Notes: generated from the letters alone by a model not told the origin. A stretch of DNA of 64,000 nucleotides from JACDAE01 sp963717195 (GCA_963717195.1 CAVQVR010000012.1:248001-312000); one strand, 5' to 3'. Positions 1 through 8,477 are shown, counted from the first letter of the stretch. Program-made: numbers and translations.

Positions 1-822
1 GAGTTGGTCCAAAGACTCAATTCCGAACGAGGTGTAACCGTTGTTGCTGCCATGCACGATTTAAATCTAGCGGCCCGCTACTTTCCGCGCCTCCTGCTCT
101 TCCAATGCGGTATTGTTGCCGATGCTGGCCCGGCGGAAGTCTTAGAATCCGGGTTGCTCAGTCGTGTTTATGCTATCAATGTGCGTGTAGGCATTTTGCG
201 GGGCGCTGAACATCTAAGCGTTTTGCCTCCTGAGAGTCAGAAGAAAATTGATGGGCAGCAGGAGCATCCACAACCAAAGGTGCATGTGATGGCTGGCGGT
301 GGTTCCGGTGCTCTCTTGATGCGTGCATTGGCCGATGAGCGTATCCCCTTTGTCTCTGGAGCATTGAATATCGGCGATAGCGACCACACATTAGCATTAC
401 GGCTGGCGACCGATGTTATTACGGAACAGCCATATGCCCCCATTTCAGCTACCACTCTGGAGCAGGTAAGAAAGAGTCTTATGCATGCCAGGCTGCTCAT
501 TCTTTGTCCCACGCCTTTTGGTCCCGGCAATCTTCCACTCCTACAAGAAGCGGTGCACTTCGCTCAAAGTAATCGCCCGGTTATCTTACTGACAGCAGCA
601 GAAATTGAGACCGGGTATACTGCCCCTGATGCAATAATAGCGAGGAGTGACGATACTGGTATAACGGCTCGTGATTATACCGATGGGGAAGCGACACGCT
701 TGATGGTACAACTGATTCAAGCTGGTGCGATAGTAGTGAGATCCGTAGGAGAAGTACTTGAAGCGACGAAAGAGCAGGTTGTTGCAGCGGCCAGAACATT
801 TTCCGTCGATGACTCTTCCTAA
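1..822 (+). CDS. ABC transporter ATP-binding protein, C-terminal part with extra domain (5' end outside window)
   Basis: The frame is open from the first base, so the gene starts upstream. The first residues carry the end of an ABC ATPase domain, with the H-loop in 'AAMHDLNLAARYF' followed by 'LLLFQCGIVADAGPAEVL', as in FecE/BtuD-type ATPases for iron-siderophore, haem or cobalamin uptake. About 180 further residues follow that are not part of a normal ATPase; they begin near 'VHVMAGGGSGALLMRALA' and look like a folded alpha/beta domain. Walker A, signature and Walker B motifs are not in the window. Such ATPases energise import through a BtuC-type permease at the membrane; partner genes would lie to the left. 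Substrate is inferred from family only. Confidence 0.8.
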   Translation, partial: ELVQRLNSERGVTVVAAMHDLNLAARYFPRLLLFQCGIVADAGPAEVLESGLLSRVYAINVRVGILRGAEHLSVLPPESQKKIDGQQEHPQPKVHVMAGGGSGALLMRALADERIPFVSGALNIGDSDHTLALRLATDVITEQPYAPISATTLEQVRKSLMHARLLILCPTPFGPGNLPLLQEAVHFAQSNRPVILLTAAEIETGYTAPDAIIARSDDTGITARDYTDGEATRLMVQLIQAGAIVVRSVGEVLEATKEQVVAAARTFSVDDSS

Positions 823-855
823 TGAACTGATAAAAAATCATAATGAAAATAGATG

Positions 856-931
856 GATCAGATAACTTGCAGGTATGGAATAAATGTGATATTGTGGATG
901 TTGTAGCTGGCAGAAGTTGAGTTATCTGATC
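856..931. repeat. 12-bp inverted repeat upstream of the rhodanese gene
   Basis: GATCAGATAACT at 856-867 is the exact reverse complement of 920-931, separated by 52 bases. It lies between the ABC ATPase stop and the rhodanese start. It could be a regulator binding site pair or a weak hairpin; there is no T-tract. Confidence 0.4.
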
Positions 932-980
932 AACGAGGTCAGAATCTTAGAATGAATATATTTTTGAAAGGCAGGTAACT

Positions 981-1832
981 ATGTCAGAGAACAAAGGATA
1001 CGCGCATCCTGAGGCATTAGTCGATGCAAATTGGGTCACAGCCCATCTTACCGATCCCAAAGTCCGTATTATTGAAGTTGATGTCACGACCAGTTCGTAC
1101 GATGAGGGGCATATCCCAGGTGCGGTTGCTTTCAACTGGCAGAAAGAATTGCAGGACCAGGTTGTACGCGCACCCATCAGCAAAGCCGGATTGGAAGAAC
1201 TGTTGAGTAATGCGGGTGTAGGCAAAGACACAACGATTGTGCTGTATGGTGACAACAACAACTGGTTTGCTGCCTGGGCGCTCTGGATTCTCAAATACTA
1301 TGGTCACGACGATGTTCGCTTGTTGGATGGTGGTCGCGTAAAATGGCTGGCCGACAAACGCGAGATCACGACGGCAACTCCTTCTTATGCTCGCACCAGC
1401 TATCATGCGGGGGAGCCCCATACTGAGCTTCGTGCTCTGCGTGACCAGGTGCTGGCATCGTTAGGGAAAGCAGGAAACACACTGGTTGATGTGCGCTCTC
1501 CCGGTGAATATAGTGGTGAATTGCTTGCCCCGGCCAACCTTCCCCAGGAAGGTGCACAGCGCGGCGGACATATTCCCGGTGCCGCCAATATTCCATGGGC
1601 ACAGGCCGTACGCGAAGATGGTACATTCAAGTCTGCCGATGAGCTGAAGGCGCTGTATCAGGGCAAAGGTGTGACGCCGGATAAAGAAGTGATTGCGTAT
1701 TGCCGTATCGGTGAGCGCAGTAGCCACACCTGGTTTGCACTGAGCTATCTGCTCGGGTATGACAATGTACGTAACTATGATGGCTCCTGGACCGAGTGGG
1801 GTAGCTTGATCGGGGTGCCGATAGAGAAATAG
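981..1832 (+). CDS. Thiosulfate/3-mercaptopyruvate sulfurtransferase (tandem rhodanese)
   Basis: The product is 283 residues, the usual length for a two-domain rhodanese. It moves sulfane sulfur from thiosulfate or mercaptopyruvate to a thiophilic acceptor through a cysteine persulfide. The N-terminal domain (about 12-135) is the inactive one and has 'GHIPGAVAFNW'. The C-terminal domain (about 155-280) has 'DVRSPGEYSGE', 'GGHIPGAANIPW' and the active loop 'CRIGERSSHTWF' with Cys241. The AGGCAGG ribosome site sits just before the ATG. A close paralogue lies at 21047-21928 on the other strand. No signal peptide is seen, so it is cytoplasmic. Confidence 0.95.
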   Translation: MSENKGYAHPEALVDANWVTAHLTDPKVRIIEVDVTTSSYDEGHIPGAVAFNWQKELQDQVVRAPISKAGLEELLSNAGVGKDTTIVLYGDNNNWFAAWALWILKYYGHDDVRLLDGGRVKWLADKREITTATPSYARTSYHAGEPHTELRALRDQVLASLGKAGNTLVDVRSPGEYSGELLAPANLPQEGAQRGGHIPGAANIPWAQAVREDGTFKSADELKALYQGKGVTPDKEVIAYCRIGERSSHTWFALSYLLGYDNVRNYDGSWTEWGSLIGVPIEK

Positions 1833-1925
1833 CTGGCGCTTATGAGTCATCCCAAATTTTTCCAAACAGGTGTTTGCTCTCCTTATACATACTGCTCGCG
1901 CGCCCATGGTGCTCGAAGCAGTAAA

Positions 1926-1978
1926 AGGTGATTTGTGGATCGGTTGGCCCACCGGGCCAACCGATCCACAAATCACCT
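1926..1978. terminator. Perfect 25-bp hairpin between converging genes
   Basis: The arms 1926-1950 and 1954-1978 pair without mismatch around a 3-base loop. The hairpin lies between the stops of the rhodanese (+) and the hypothetical gene (-), where it could end transcription from both sides. No strong T-run follows it. Confidence 0.6.
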
Positions 1979-1992
1979 GGAAGAAAATTGGT

Positions 1993-2424
1993 CTAAACAC
2001 GTTTATAGGAGCGCTCAAAAATGCTGCCATCGGTAATCCAGACCTTCTCTCCTGAGCAAACAAGATAATCGCCGGCTTTCCCTGTAAGAATAGTAGCGCT
2101 ATCATATTGAATCGTAAATTTTGTGCGTATTTGTAATGCCAGGCGTGTACCGAGGACGTGATAAGAACAAAACCCTTCCGCGTCCGGTGCAGAAATGCGC
2201 CTATAGGCAGTTGTAATGAAACGACCAGGGATAGGCCATTCTTCGTCAGAAATGCCGCGTGCAAGGTAATCGCCAACTTCAAAGGAGACGCGACCTTCTT
2301 TGGTAGTGATAACGCCTCCTCGTTGCTGATAATCTTTTTCTGTGAGCGGACGAGCACGTAGAAAAGATACTTTGCGGAAGGATCGAAATGGCAATTTTTG
2401 CATTACTTCAGTTGTGATGAACAT
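1993..2424 (-). CDS. Hypothetical protein with a C-terminal 'GDYLV' module
   Basis: The product is 143 residues from the ATG at 2424. That start is preceded by GAGG at good spacing, so I prefer it to the GTG at 2472. I see no signal peptide or membrane segment. The N-terminal half has 'GVITTKEGRVSFEVGDYLA' and the C-terminal end has 'ILTGKAGDYLVCSG' followed by 'VWITDGSIFERSY'. Two 'GDYL' repeats of this kind occur in small uncharacterised bacterial proteins. No function is assigned. Confidence 0.7.
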   Translation of the reverse strand: MFITTEVMQKLPFRSFRKVSFLRARPLTEKDYQQRGGVITTKEGRVSFEVGDYLARGISDEEWPIPGRFITTAYRRISAPDAEGFCSYHVLGTRLALQIRTKFTIQYDSATILTGKAGDYLVCSGEKVWITDGSIFERSYKRV

Positions 2425-2796
2425 TCGTTTTTCCTCTATTGACAAAGTTTCCCGCTTATCTGCTACCTCCACGTCGCTCTCTCTATTATAACCTATAAAC
2501 TACTCATAAAGTATATCTTCTACCATATAAATGTTGTGTTTCTATCGAAGCTCAGCGATCTGTTTTGCGGTTATCTCAAATGCATCTAACCATTATAGTT
2601 AAACGATAAGGGAGTGGAAAGATCAAAAGCTCCCTGTCCGAAGAATGTAGGTATAGAAAGAAGATGTAGCTGGTAAAAAAGACCTTGATGGTCTATACTA
2701 TGCCCCAGAACGAAAAAAAGCAACTCTGGCCTGCCAGGTTATGGTGTGTGCAGGTGTGCTTTGATCAGCGACTAACTCTCTCAAAGAAGGAATTTC
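2425..2796. other. Divergent intergenic region without a gene
   Basis: This AT-rich 372-base gap separates the divergent genes 1993-2424 (-) and 2797-4044 (+) and must hold promoters for both. TATACT at about 2693-2698 is a possible -10 box for the downstream gene, but no good -35 box was found. No open frame looks coding. Confidence 0.4.
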
Positions 2797-4044
2797 ATGG
2801 CAGACGAGAATGATGTGTTAATTGTAGGTGGCGGACCAGCTGGCCTGGCGGCGGCGGAAGTTGCAGCCAGTCAGGGTATGCGTACGCTTGTGTTAGAGCG
2901 CCAGAATGAGATTGGCTACCCTGTTCATACCAGTGGTGGGAGCTGGATTAGCGATATGAAGGCATTAGCTATTCCAGAACAGCTCTATTATCCGATTGCA
3001 AAGGTCATTTTTGTGTCTCCACAGCGTGAAGTTGTTTTGCGCTATCCCTCCCCGGTCGCCTGTGTCGTGGATGTACGAGGGCTTTACCAGCACCTGGCAG
3101 GGCGTGCGATAGCAGCTGGTGCTCAACTCCGTGTACGCCATATCGTTGAGCAGGTCATGATGGAGGATGGGCATGTAGCGGGCGTAACCGTCAAAAATCA
3201 TGTGAGTGAGCGCTTGAGTATGCGTGCGGCTGTCACTATTGATGCCAGTGGTGTCTCTCGCCACATTGGCGTACGCGCAGATATGGGCAAGGCATTTCAT
3301 CGTTATGGCTATGGGGCCGAATATGACCTCTATGCGCCGGGGTATCCGCAAGACGAACTTTTCCTGATTATGGGAAGTGCATATGCTCCACGTGGATACG
3401 CCTGGGCCTTTCCGCACGGCAATGGACGTGTGCGCCTGGGCGTCGGAGTGCTGCATCCTGATTGCGATGATGACGCACGTGTTTATCTGGATCGTATCCT
3501 GCATGACTTACCTCAGCTACGAGAGAAATTGAAGGATGCTAGCCCGGTTGAATATCATACGGGTCTGTTCCCATCCGAGGGGCCAGTTGAGCGTTTCTCG
3601 CGCGATGGTCTACTGTTAGCGGGTGATGCTGGCGGGCATGGTTCAACGCTGGTTGGAGAAGGTATTCGCTTTGCTATCTATGCGGGGCAGATGGCAGGGA
3701 AGGTCGCAGCAGAAGCAGTCAGAGCAGGGGATACCTCTGGTCCGTTCCTGGAACGTCTGGATAAGCGTTGGCGCAGCCGCTTTGGACGCGACATGGACAT
3801 CGCGTACATGATTAATAAGCATATTGCAAACTACAGCGACGCACAGTGGGATAGCGCACTTGATCTGATGAAGCGCATGACTCCAGCGCAGATGGCCCAG
3901 GCGTTACGCGGAGACTTCAATGCCAGCCTGGTAATGGGCATTCTGGCACGCAATCCTGCTCTGATTGCCACAGGAGGCAAGCGTTTCCTTGATCGTATGC
4001 TTGAACGCATTAATAAGCCGACTCTGGCATCAATAGAAGGGTAG
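2797..4044 (+). CDS. FAD-dependent oxidoreductase, geranylgeranyl reductase family
   Basis: The product is 415 residues. An N-terminal dinucleotide-binding motif, 'VGGGPAGLAAAEVA', lies near residues 10-23. The second flavin motif 'GDAGGHGSTLVGEGI' lies near 275-289. This layout is typical of geranylgeranyl reductase family enzymes, which saturate isoprenoid chains of chlorophylls, quinones or lipids, and of related monooxygenase-like flavoproteins. The ribosome site AAGGAA precedes the ATG. It is followed closely by a glutaredoxin-like gene on the same strand, which may be co-transcribed. The true substrate cannot be read from sequence. Confidence 0.88.
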   Translation: MADENDVLIVGGGPAGLAAAEVAASQGMRTLVLERQNEIGYPVHTSGGSWISDMKALAIPEQLYYPIAKVIFVSPQREVVLRYPSPVACVVDVRGLYQHLAGRAIAAGAQLRVRHIVEQVMMEDGHVAGVTVKNHVSERLSMRAAVTIDASGVSRHIGVRADMGKAFHRYGYGAEYDLYAPGYPQDELFLIMGSAYAPRGYAWAFPHGNGRVRLGVGVLHPDCDDDARVYLDRILHDLPQLREKLKDASPVEYHTGLFPSEGPVERFSRDGLLLAGDAGGHGSTLVGEGIRFAIYAGQMAGKVAAEAVRAGDTSGPFLERLDKRWRSRFGRDMDIAYMINKHIANYSDAQWDSALDLMKRMTPAQMAQALRGDFNASLVMGILARNPALIATGGKRFLDRMLERINKPTLASIEG

Positions 4045-4142
4045 CTTCTTTTCTCTCCAGATGGAATAAATGTCCCTGGATGCTTGTTAGAAAAGATGAA
4101 AGTGTTTATCTCATTTCTACCTGGAAAGTTAAGGAGCATTCT

Positions 4143-4415
4143 GTGTCTGAATTAACCCTGGAGACGCCACAGACAGGCGAAAAGATCAAAATGTATGTTA
4201 CCACATGGTGCGGGGATTGCCGCTTTGCCAAACGCTGGTTTGATGCGCATGGCATCGTGTATGAAGCTATTAACATAGAAGAGGATGAGAACGCTGCTGA
4301 AGTGGTACGGCGGGTCAATGGTGGCAAGCAGAGTGTTCCAACGATCATTTTCCCGGATGGCTCGGTTCTTGTTGAGCCCGGTGCGCGTGAGCTTGCAGCG
4401 AAGTTTTCTCTGTAA
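4143..4415 (+). CDS. Glutaredoxin-like / mycoredoxin-type redox protein
   Basis: The GTG at 4143 follows AAGGAG at ideal spacing, giving 90 residues; a longer frame from ATG 4080 has no comparable site. The thioredoxin-fold core begins 'MYVTTWCGDCRFAKRWF' with the CxxC redox pair. The cis-Pro segment 'QSVPTIIFPDGS' follows, then 'LVEPGARELA'. These are the marks of glutaredoxin/NrdH/mycoredoxin proteins, which reduce disulfides or mixed disulfides in the cytoplasm. It lies 98 bases after the flavoprotein gene and ends in a strong terminator, so the two may form one operon. Confidence 0.88.
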   Translation: MSELTLETPQTGEKIKMYVTTWCGDCRFAKRWFDAHGIVYEAINIEEDENAAEVVRRVNGGKQSVPTIIFPDGSVLVEPGARELAAKFSL

Positions 4416-4428
4416 GATTTTTTTGCTT

Positions 4429-4470
4429 AAATCCGTCCTGAACTCTAAGAATTCAGGACGGATTTTTTAT
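4429..4470 (+). terminator. Rho-independent terminator
   Basis: Arms 4429-4442 and 4452-4465 form a 14-bp stem around AATCCGTCCTGAA, followed by a T-run. It ends the flavoprotein/glutaredoxin unit. Confidence 0.85.
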
Positions 4471-4487
4471 CACGACGCCTCGTAAAA

Positions 4488-4512
4488 CCCTTGCCCTTTT
4501 AGGCATGGGGAT
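4488..4512 (+). repeat. IS200/IS605-type right-end scar (copy 1)
   Basis: The sequence around TGCCCTTTTAGGCATGGGG matches the conserved hairpin at the right end of IS605-group elements and is repeated at 4878-4902 and 19011-19032. No transposase gene is attached, so it is a relic. Confidence 0.45.
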
Positions 4513-4571
4513 AGGAGAGGCGTTCCTTGTAGTGGCGCGATGGGTTGGGAATGTTCCAAGAGTCCCATAAT

Positions 4572-4600
4572 TTGGCCTATTCTCTCTTTTCTGCTATACT
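4572..4600 (+). promoter_or_regulatory. Promoter-like sequence before the tnpB relic
   Basis: TTGGCC at 4572-4577 and TATACT at 4595-4600 are separated by 17 bases. Transcription would start near 4607 and run through the tnpB 3'-end relic. Confidence 0.4.
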
Positions 4601-4639
4601 ATTTGTACAGTACATGCGCACAACAGAAGAGTGTTTCAG

Positions 4640-4912
4640 AGGTTCCGTAGTAAATCGTTCCTACGGGTAAAAGCACGAACGTGTTAACCAATGTACCACT
4701 CTCTTTCTTCTTTAATCTGGTGCTAAAAACCAAGGTGCCAGATGAACCCGAAGACTGAGAAGCTACCGCTGGGCTAGCGGAAAGGGAGATGCCTGTGGAG
4801 GCGATGTAAGACATGTTCTACGCAAGTAGCCCATGCAATCTCCAGCGAAACAGGAATGCTCATTCGTGAGGATGAGAAGCCCCCGCCCTTTTAGGCGTGG
4901 GGAGATGTCACG
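4640..4912 (+). pseudogene. Relic of a tnpB 3' end with right-end RNA-like structure
   Basis: Read in the frame of 4791, the sequence encodes 'DACGGDVRHVLRK', a stop, then 'PMQSPAKQECS' and 'RSPRPFRRGEM'. This is how the C-terminus of IS605-group TnpB proteins and the DNA just past it normally read. In active elements this DNA also makes the right-end guide RNA (reRNA/omega RNA). Small hairpins such as CCGCT-GGGCT-AGCGG and the GCCCCCGCCCTTTTAGGCG end are preserved. Upstream TnpB nuclease sequence is absent and stops occur, so the protein is dead. Whether an RNA is still made is open. Confidence 0.6.
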
Positions 4913-5233
4913 AAGACGAAATAGACATGGCTCATTTGAAAGAATGGCGTCTATCCGATGGGTAGAGTAACCCATTCATTCCACTGCTGTGAAAGAGTAG
5001 TGATACAATAGAAACAAAAATTATGGAGAAGCGGATGCAGGCGGAAGCTCAACGTGGAGGTTTTGTATAATGCATACAGTCAAATGGCTTAGAGGTATGT
5101 AAGTTTTTATAAGCCTCTGGTAAAATAGGATAACAATCGAAAAAAGCCCTCGTAGTATACGCGATGGCAGAAGTTTTGCGACAAAAAGAGAAACGAAACC
5201 GTTATACTAGCAAGGATCCGGAGGAAGAATAAA

Positions 5234-5620
5234 ATGAATTGTCCTGAATGTCAGTATCAGTACGAAGAAGACGACACCTATTGCCGTCATTGCGGTGAGG
5301 AACTGCTTCAACCTTCAACAAGCCTGGTTACAACCACACAGTCACGTCTGCCAGCGCTCCAATACTCCCAATTGCCGCGTAAGGTTGCTGCCAGCGTAGG
5401 AGCTGTGGCATTAGGAGTGGGCATCGAACTTCTGCGCAGAAGTTTGCTCACGCGTTTAACGTCTACCGCTCGCATGTCGCGTTCAGTTGAGCATACCCTC
5501 CCTGTACTGAGTGGACTCAAAGATAGAGCGCAAGCGAACAAAACGGTCAAAGTGCCGAAGGGTTATGTCATTGATGAGACCATCGTTTATACACGTAGGG
5601 TAATTCGACGGGAACGATGA
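5234..5620 (+). CDS. Zinc-ribbon protein with hydrophobic segment
   Basis: The product is 128 residues and starts after an excellent CCGGAGGAAG ribosome site. The first 20 residues contain 'CPECQ' and 'CRHCGEE', a two-CxxC zinc ribbon. A weakly hydrophobic helix, 'VAASVGAVALGVGIELL', lies near residues 55-72 and may touch the membrane. The rest is basic and lacks known motifs. TATACT at 5206-5211 could serve as a -10 box with a very short leader. Function is unknown. Confidence 0.75.
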   Translation: MNCPECQYQYEEDDTYCRHCGEELLQPSTSLVTTTQSRLPALQYSQLPRKVAASVGAVALGVGIELLRRSLLTRLTSTARMSRSVEHTLPVLSGLKDRAQANKTVKVPKGYVIDETIVYTRRVIRRER

Positions 5621-5678
5621 AGCTGCAATCTCGATCAGTTTTACTGGTGCTCTGGTAGTACAAAGTTGAGTTAAGAAG

Positions 5679-6638
5679 ATGGCGTTGGTATTGCGTGAGA
5701 AGCATGTGCGCTCGTTATTGAGTATGCGTGACACGGTGGCAGTATTAGAGGAGGCTTTCAACGCTCTGGCGCAAGGAATAGTCAGGAATCAGCCACGTGA
5801 ACGACTGGTATTTGGAGGTGGCGTACTCAATATTCTGGCGGCATCCGCCCCCCCATTTGGCGTGTTGGGCTATAAAACCTATACAGCTTTTCGCGAAGGG
5901 GTGCGTTTCGTAATACTGCTTTTTAGTGCGCAGGATGGCCATCTCCTTGCCCTGATTGAGGCTGACTGGCTCGGATCTATGCGTACTGGTGCGGCGAGTG
6001 CGCTGGCGACAAAATACCTGGCGCGACCAGAATCTGAGATCGTTGGTCTGATCGGCGCAGGCCATCAAGCTGTGACTCAACTGATGGGCATGTGTGCGGT
6101 TTTCCCCATTACGAGGGCGTATGTATACAGTCGACGTGTTCCTGAACGTGAGATCTTCTGTAGTGAAATGACGCGCCTTCTTCATATCGATGTGATCCCT
6201 GTAAACAGTGCGCGACGGGCCGTTGAACTTGCTGATATCGTCATTACGGCTACAACCGCTGCTGATCCGGTATTGCAAGGTGAATGGCTGCGGCAAGGGT
6301 GTCATATCAACGCTATCGGCTCAAATTGGGCGAAGAAACGCGAAATCGATCTTACCACGCTGCAGCGCTGCGAACTGATCGTCACTGATTCGTTTGCTCA
6401 AGCGCAGAAGGAAGCCGGTGATTTCATTATCCCAGCCAGCGAAAACTTGCTTGATTGGGGCCAGGTATATGAACTGGCGCAGGTCATGCTTGATAATGGC
6501 CCGCAGCGTGAACTGCCAGAGGATATTACGTTGTACAAGAGCCTGGGCATTGCGCTGGAAGATATTGCTACGGCAGCCCATGTCTATCAGCTGGCCTGTC
6601 AGCAAAGGCTGGGCGAGGAAACGGATTTGCTTTCTTGA
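5679..6638 (+). CDS. Ornithine cyclodeaminase / mu-crystallin family protein
   Basis: The product is 319 residues, the family length. It has 'GGGVLNILAASAPPFGVLG' and 'GYKTYTAF' in the substrate domain, 'SMRTGAASALATKYLA' in the helix before the cofactor domain, and 'LIGAGHQA' as the NAD(P)-binding glycine motif near residues 124-131. The family includes ornithine cyclodeaminases, alanine and ketimine reductases and related imine enzymes. An ornithine carbamoyltransferase is about 10 kb away, but that alone does not fix the substrate. It is encoded 58 bases after the zinc-ribbon gene. Confidence 0.9.
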   Translation: MALVLREKHVRSLLSMRDTVAVLEEAFNALAQGIVRNQPRERLVFGGGVLNILAASAPPFGVLGYKTYTAFREGVRFVILLFSAQDGHLLALIEADWLGSMRTGAASALATKYLARPESEIVGLIGAGHQAVTQLMGMCAVFPITRAYVYSRRVPEREIFCSEMTRLLHIDVIPVNSARRAVELADIVITATTAADPVLQGEWLRQGCHINAIGSNWAKKREIDLTTLQRCELIVTDSFAQAQKEAGDFIIPASENLLDWGQVYELAQVMLDNGPQRELPEDITLYKSLGIALEDIATAAHVYQLACQQRLGEETDLLS

Positions 6639-6654
6639 TGGCTGAAAGATCGGG

Positions 6655-7872
6655 ATGTTAAGCATGCTTAAAGAAAATTGCCCTGCAAAAGCTGCTATGC
6701 TTACGCGAGTGCTGGAAGTTTGCATGGTCTTGTCACTTTCCTCGCTCTCACTCTTGCTCGTCTCCTGCAAGAGTGGTCTCTTTAGTAATGCAAACTGGCA
6801 GGCAAGTGGATTACAGACGCAACAACTGCGTGTAGTAGGGGTGAGCGGAAAAGATCCCAGTACTCTTTATGCCGGAAATGAGCAGGGATATATCTTTGAG
6901 AGCACCAATGCAGGACGGACGTGGAGTGAGCAGAGTAGCGGTTTACCGTTGCCAGATGCCATTCATGCACTTTCTTTTGATACCGGCGGACAGAAACTGT
7001 ATGCCGCAACGGATAAGGGCCTTTTCACGAAAATTGAAGGCGCGACAGGGTGGCGTAAAATAACGGCTGCAAGCCTTCCCTCTACCTCTTTCACCGCACT
7101 TACATTTCTGCCTGCTGACTCGAATGTGATCTATGTGGGAACATCTGGTAGGGGTATTTTTGTCAGTCATGATGCCGGAACTTCCTGGTTACCATCAAGC
7201 GGTGGTTTGCCTGAGGGGATAGTGGTGAACGATCTGACCTTTGATCCTGTGCAGAATCAGCTCTGGGCGGCAACTTCGGAGGGAGCGTATCGTTCTGAGA
7301 AGAGCGGTACAGGGTGGCAACCCTTTAATAATGGGCTACCATCAGCTCTTATAGTAAACACGGTCGTGCCAGCTGCGAGCAGTGGAGGCACACGGGAAGT
7401 GCTCTATATGGGCACTAACCATGGCATTTTTCTTTCATATGACTCTGGAGCGCGCTGGACGACCAGCTCAGAGGCACTCTCTGGCATAGGTATTCATCGT
7501 ATCCTGGTCGATTTTCGCAGCACAAGTGGCGCGGATGTCTACATTGCTACCAGTTTGGGAGTCTTTCTTAGTACTGATGCTGGTCAGACGTGGCAATCTG
7601 TTGCCAGTGGCCTGCCCAAAGACGCGCAGTTCTATGCGCTGGTCATTGGAGCAACAAACAATGCACAAATATATGCAGCGGGCAATGGTCTTTATGAGTT
7701 TCCAGGGACTGGAAGCAGTATTGATCCGATGCGCATTATCTCCTATCTGTTGATTGCGGCCTTCTTTTTCCTGCTGTATCGTCTGGGAATGCGCGGGCGC
7801 AGGGCAGGGAAGTATATGCTCAACTCTGAGCATTCCCATGAAACTCCCATCTCTGCTCCTCCTGATGATTGA
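6655..7872 (+). CDS. Beta-propeller (YCF48/sortilin-like) lipoprotein with C-terminal membrane helix
   Basis: The product is 405 residues. An N-terminal signal ends in the lipobox 'LLVSC' with Cys38, so it is likely a lipid-anchored surface protein. Repeated Asp-box/BNR blades follow, for example 'NAGRTW', 'DAGTSW', 'DSGARW' and 'DAGQTW', each with a preceding 'YAGN' or 'YVGT' strand, which predicts a beta-propeller of about six or seven blades. A second hydrophobic helix, 'IISYLLIAAFFFLLYRLGM', lies near the C-terminus and is followed by basic residues. Having both anchors is unusual. The blades resemble those of the GH74 enzyme nearby, but no catalytic motif is present. The ligand is unknown. 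Confidence 0.85.
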   Translation: MLSMLKENCPAKAAMLTRVLEVCMVLSLSSLSLLLVSCKSGLFSNANWQASGLQTQQLRVVGVSGKDPSTLYAGNEQGYIFESTNAGRTWSEQSSGLPLPDAIHALSFDTGGQKLYAATDKGLFTKIEGATGWRKITAASLPSTSFTALTFLPADSNVIYVGTSGRGIFVSHDAGTSWLPSSGGLPEGIVVNDLTFDPVQNQLWAATSEGAYRSEKSGTGWQPFNNGLPSALIVNTVVPAASSGGTREVLYMGTNHGIFLSYDSGARWTTSSEALSGIGIHRILVDFRSTSGADVYIATSLGVFLSTDAGQTWQSVASGLPKDAQFYALVIGATNNAQIYAAGNGLYEFPGTGSSIDPMRIISYLLIAAFFFLLYRLGMRGRRAGKYMLNSEHSHETPISAPPDD

Positions 7873-7909
7873 GCGCATCTGCATAATGAAACGAATGTTG
7901 TCCTCTCTA

Positions 7910-8371
7910 CTAATGGTGAACATGTGCACCCACGAAGGTGACGAGTATGTAAAGACCACACAACAGGAGGAAGATCAGGAGAATAGTACCATAGCAGGTG
8001 AGTGTCCAGGCGCGGCGTGTATTTAATGCCTGGCGCAATTGCTCTCCCATATCAGGTGGATCAAGTTGCAATTCGGGTCTGAGTTCCTGCCAGCGAGGCA
8101 GCATCTCACGAAAACCGCGTGCATTGGTCATGCCTTCTGCCAGGAGAATCGTTGTATCATCGTCCATATCGGCCATCAAAATCAGCTTGGATGGAGTAGG
8201 ATCGCCAGGAATCAGGATCAGGCCCGTTATGTCGTTGAGGGGCACGCGCAGTTCTTTCCCTTCTTCCTGACCAGTAACTACCACTTCGTCAGAATACAAC
8301 TGGATCTCTTTTCCTATGCCAAAGCGTACAACGCTAATAGGAGATTTTCTTGTTAGTTCGTTTTCACTCAT
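7910..8371 (-). CDS. Hypothetical tail-anchored membrane protein
   Basis: The product is 153 residues. The N-terminal 110 residues are soluble and strand-rich ('IQLYSDEVVVTG', 'LRVPLNDITGLILIPG', 'KLILMADMDDDTTILLAEG'), reminiscent of a PH-like fold. A single hydrophobic helix, 'LTCYGTILLIFLLLCGLYIL', lies near residues 124-145, and the chain ends 'GAHVHH'. It is therefore probably tail-anchored with a cytoplasmic sensor-like domain. It converges on the lipoprotein gene and is divergent from the receiver gene. No function is claimed. Confidence 0.75.
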   Translation of the reverse strand: MSENELTRKSPISVVRFGIGKEIQLYSDEVVVTGQEEGKELRVPLNDITGLILIPGDPTPSKLILMADMDDDTTILLAEGMTNARGFREMLPRWQELRPELQLDPPDMGEQLRQALNTRRAWTLTCYGTILLIFLLLCGLYILVTFVGAHVHH

Positions 8372-8380
8372 ATTTTAACC

Positions 8381-8477
8381 GTACAATCTTCTCGTAGGGG
8401 CGTCACCTTGCGTGCGCCCGCAGTATTCATTGGGAGATGGGCGCACGCAAGGTGACGCCCCTACGAGAAGATTGTAC
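8381..8477. repeat. 39-bp perfect inverted repeat (long hairpin)
   Basis: Arms 8381-8419 and 8439-8477 are exact reverse complements with a 19-base loop. It lies between two divergent genes, so it is not a simple terminator. The core GCAAGGTGACGCCCCTAC is shared with the hairpin at 42562-42609, which marks it as a dispersed repeat. Confidence 0.85.

Noticed and set aside
1461..2357. 298-codon minus-strand frame across the rhodanese end
   Set aside because: It overlaps the rhodanese and a better minus-strand gene in another frame and shows no family motif.
8381..8477. Hairpin repeats as a CRISPR array
   Set aside because: The repeats are single palindromes far apart, with no regular spacing and no cas genes.
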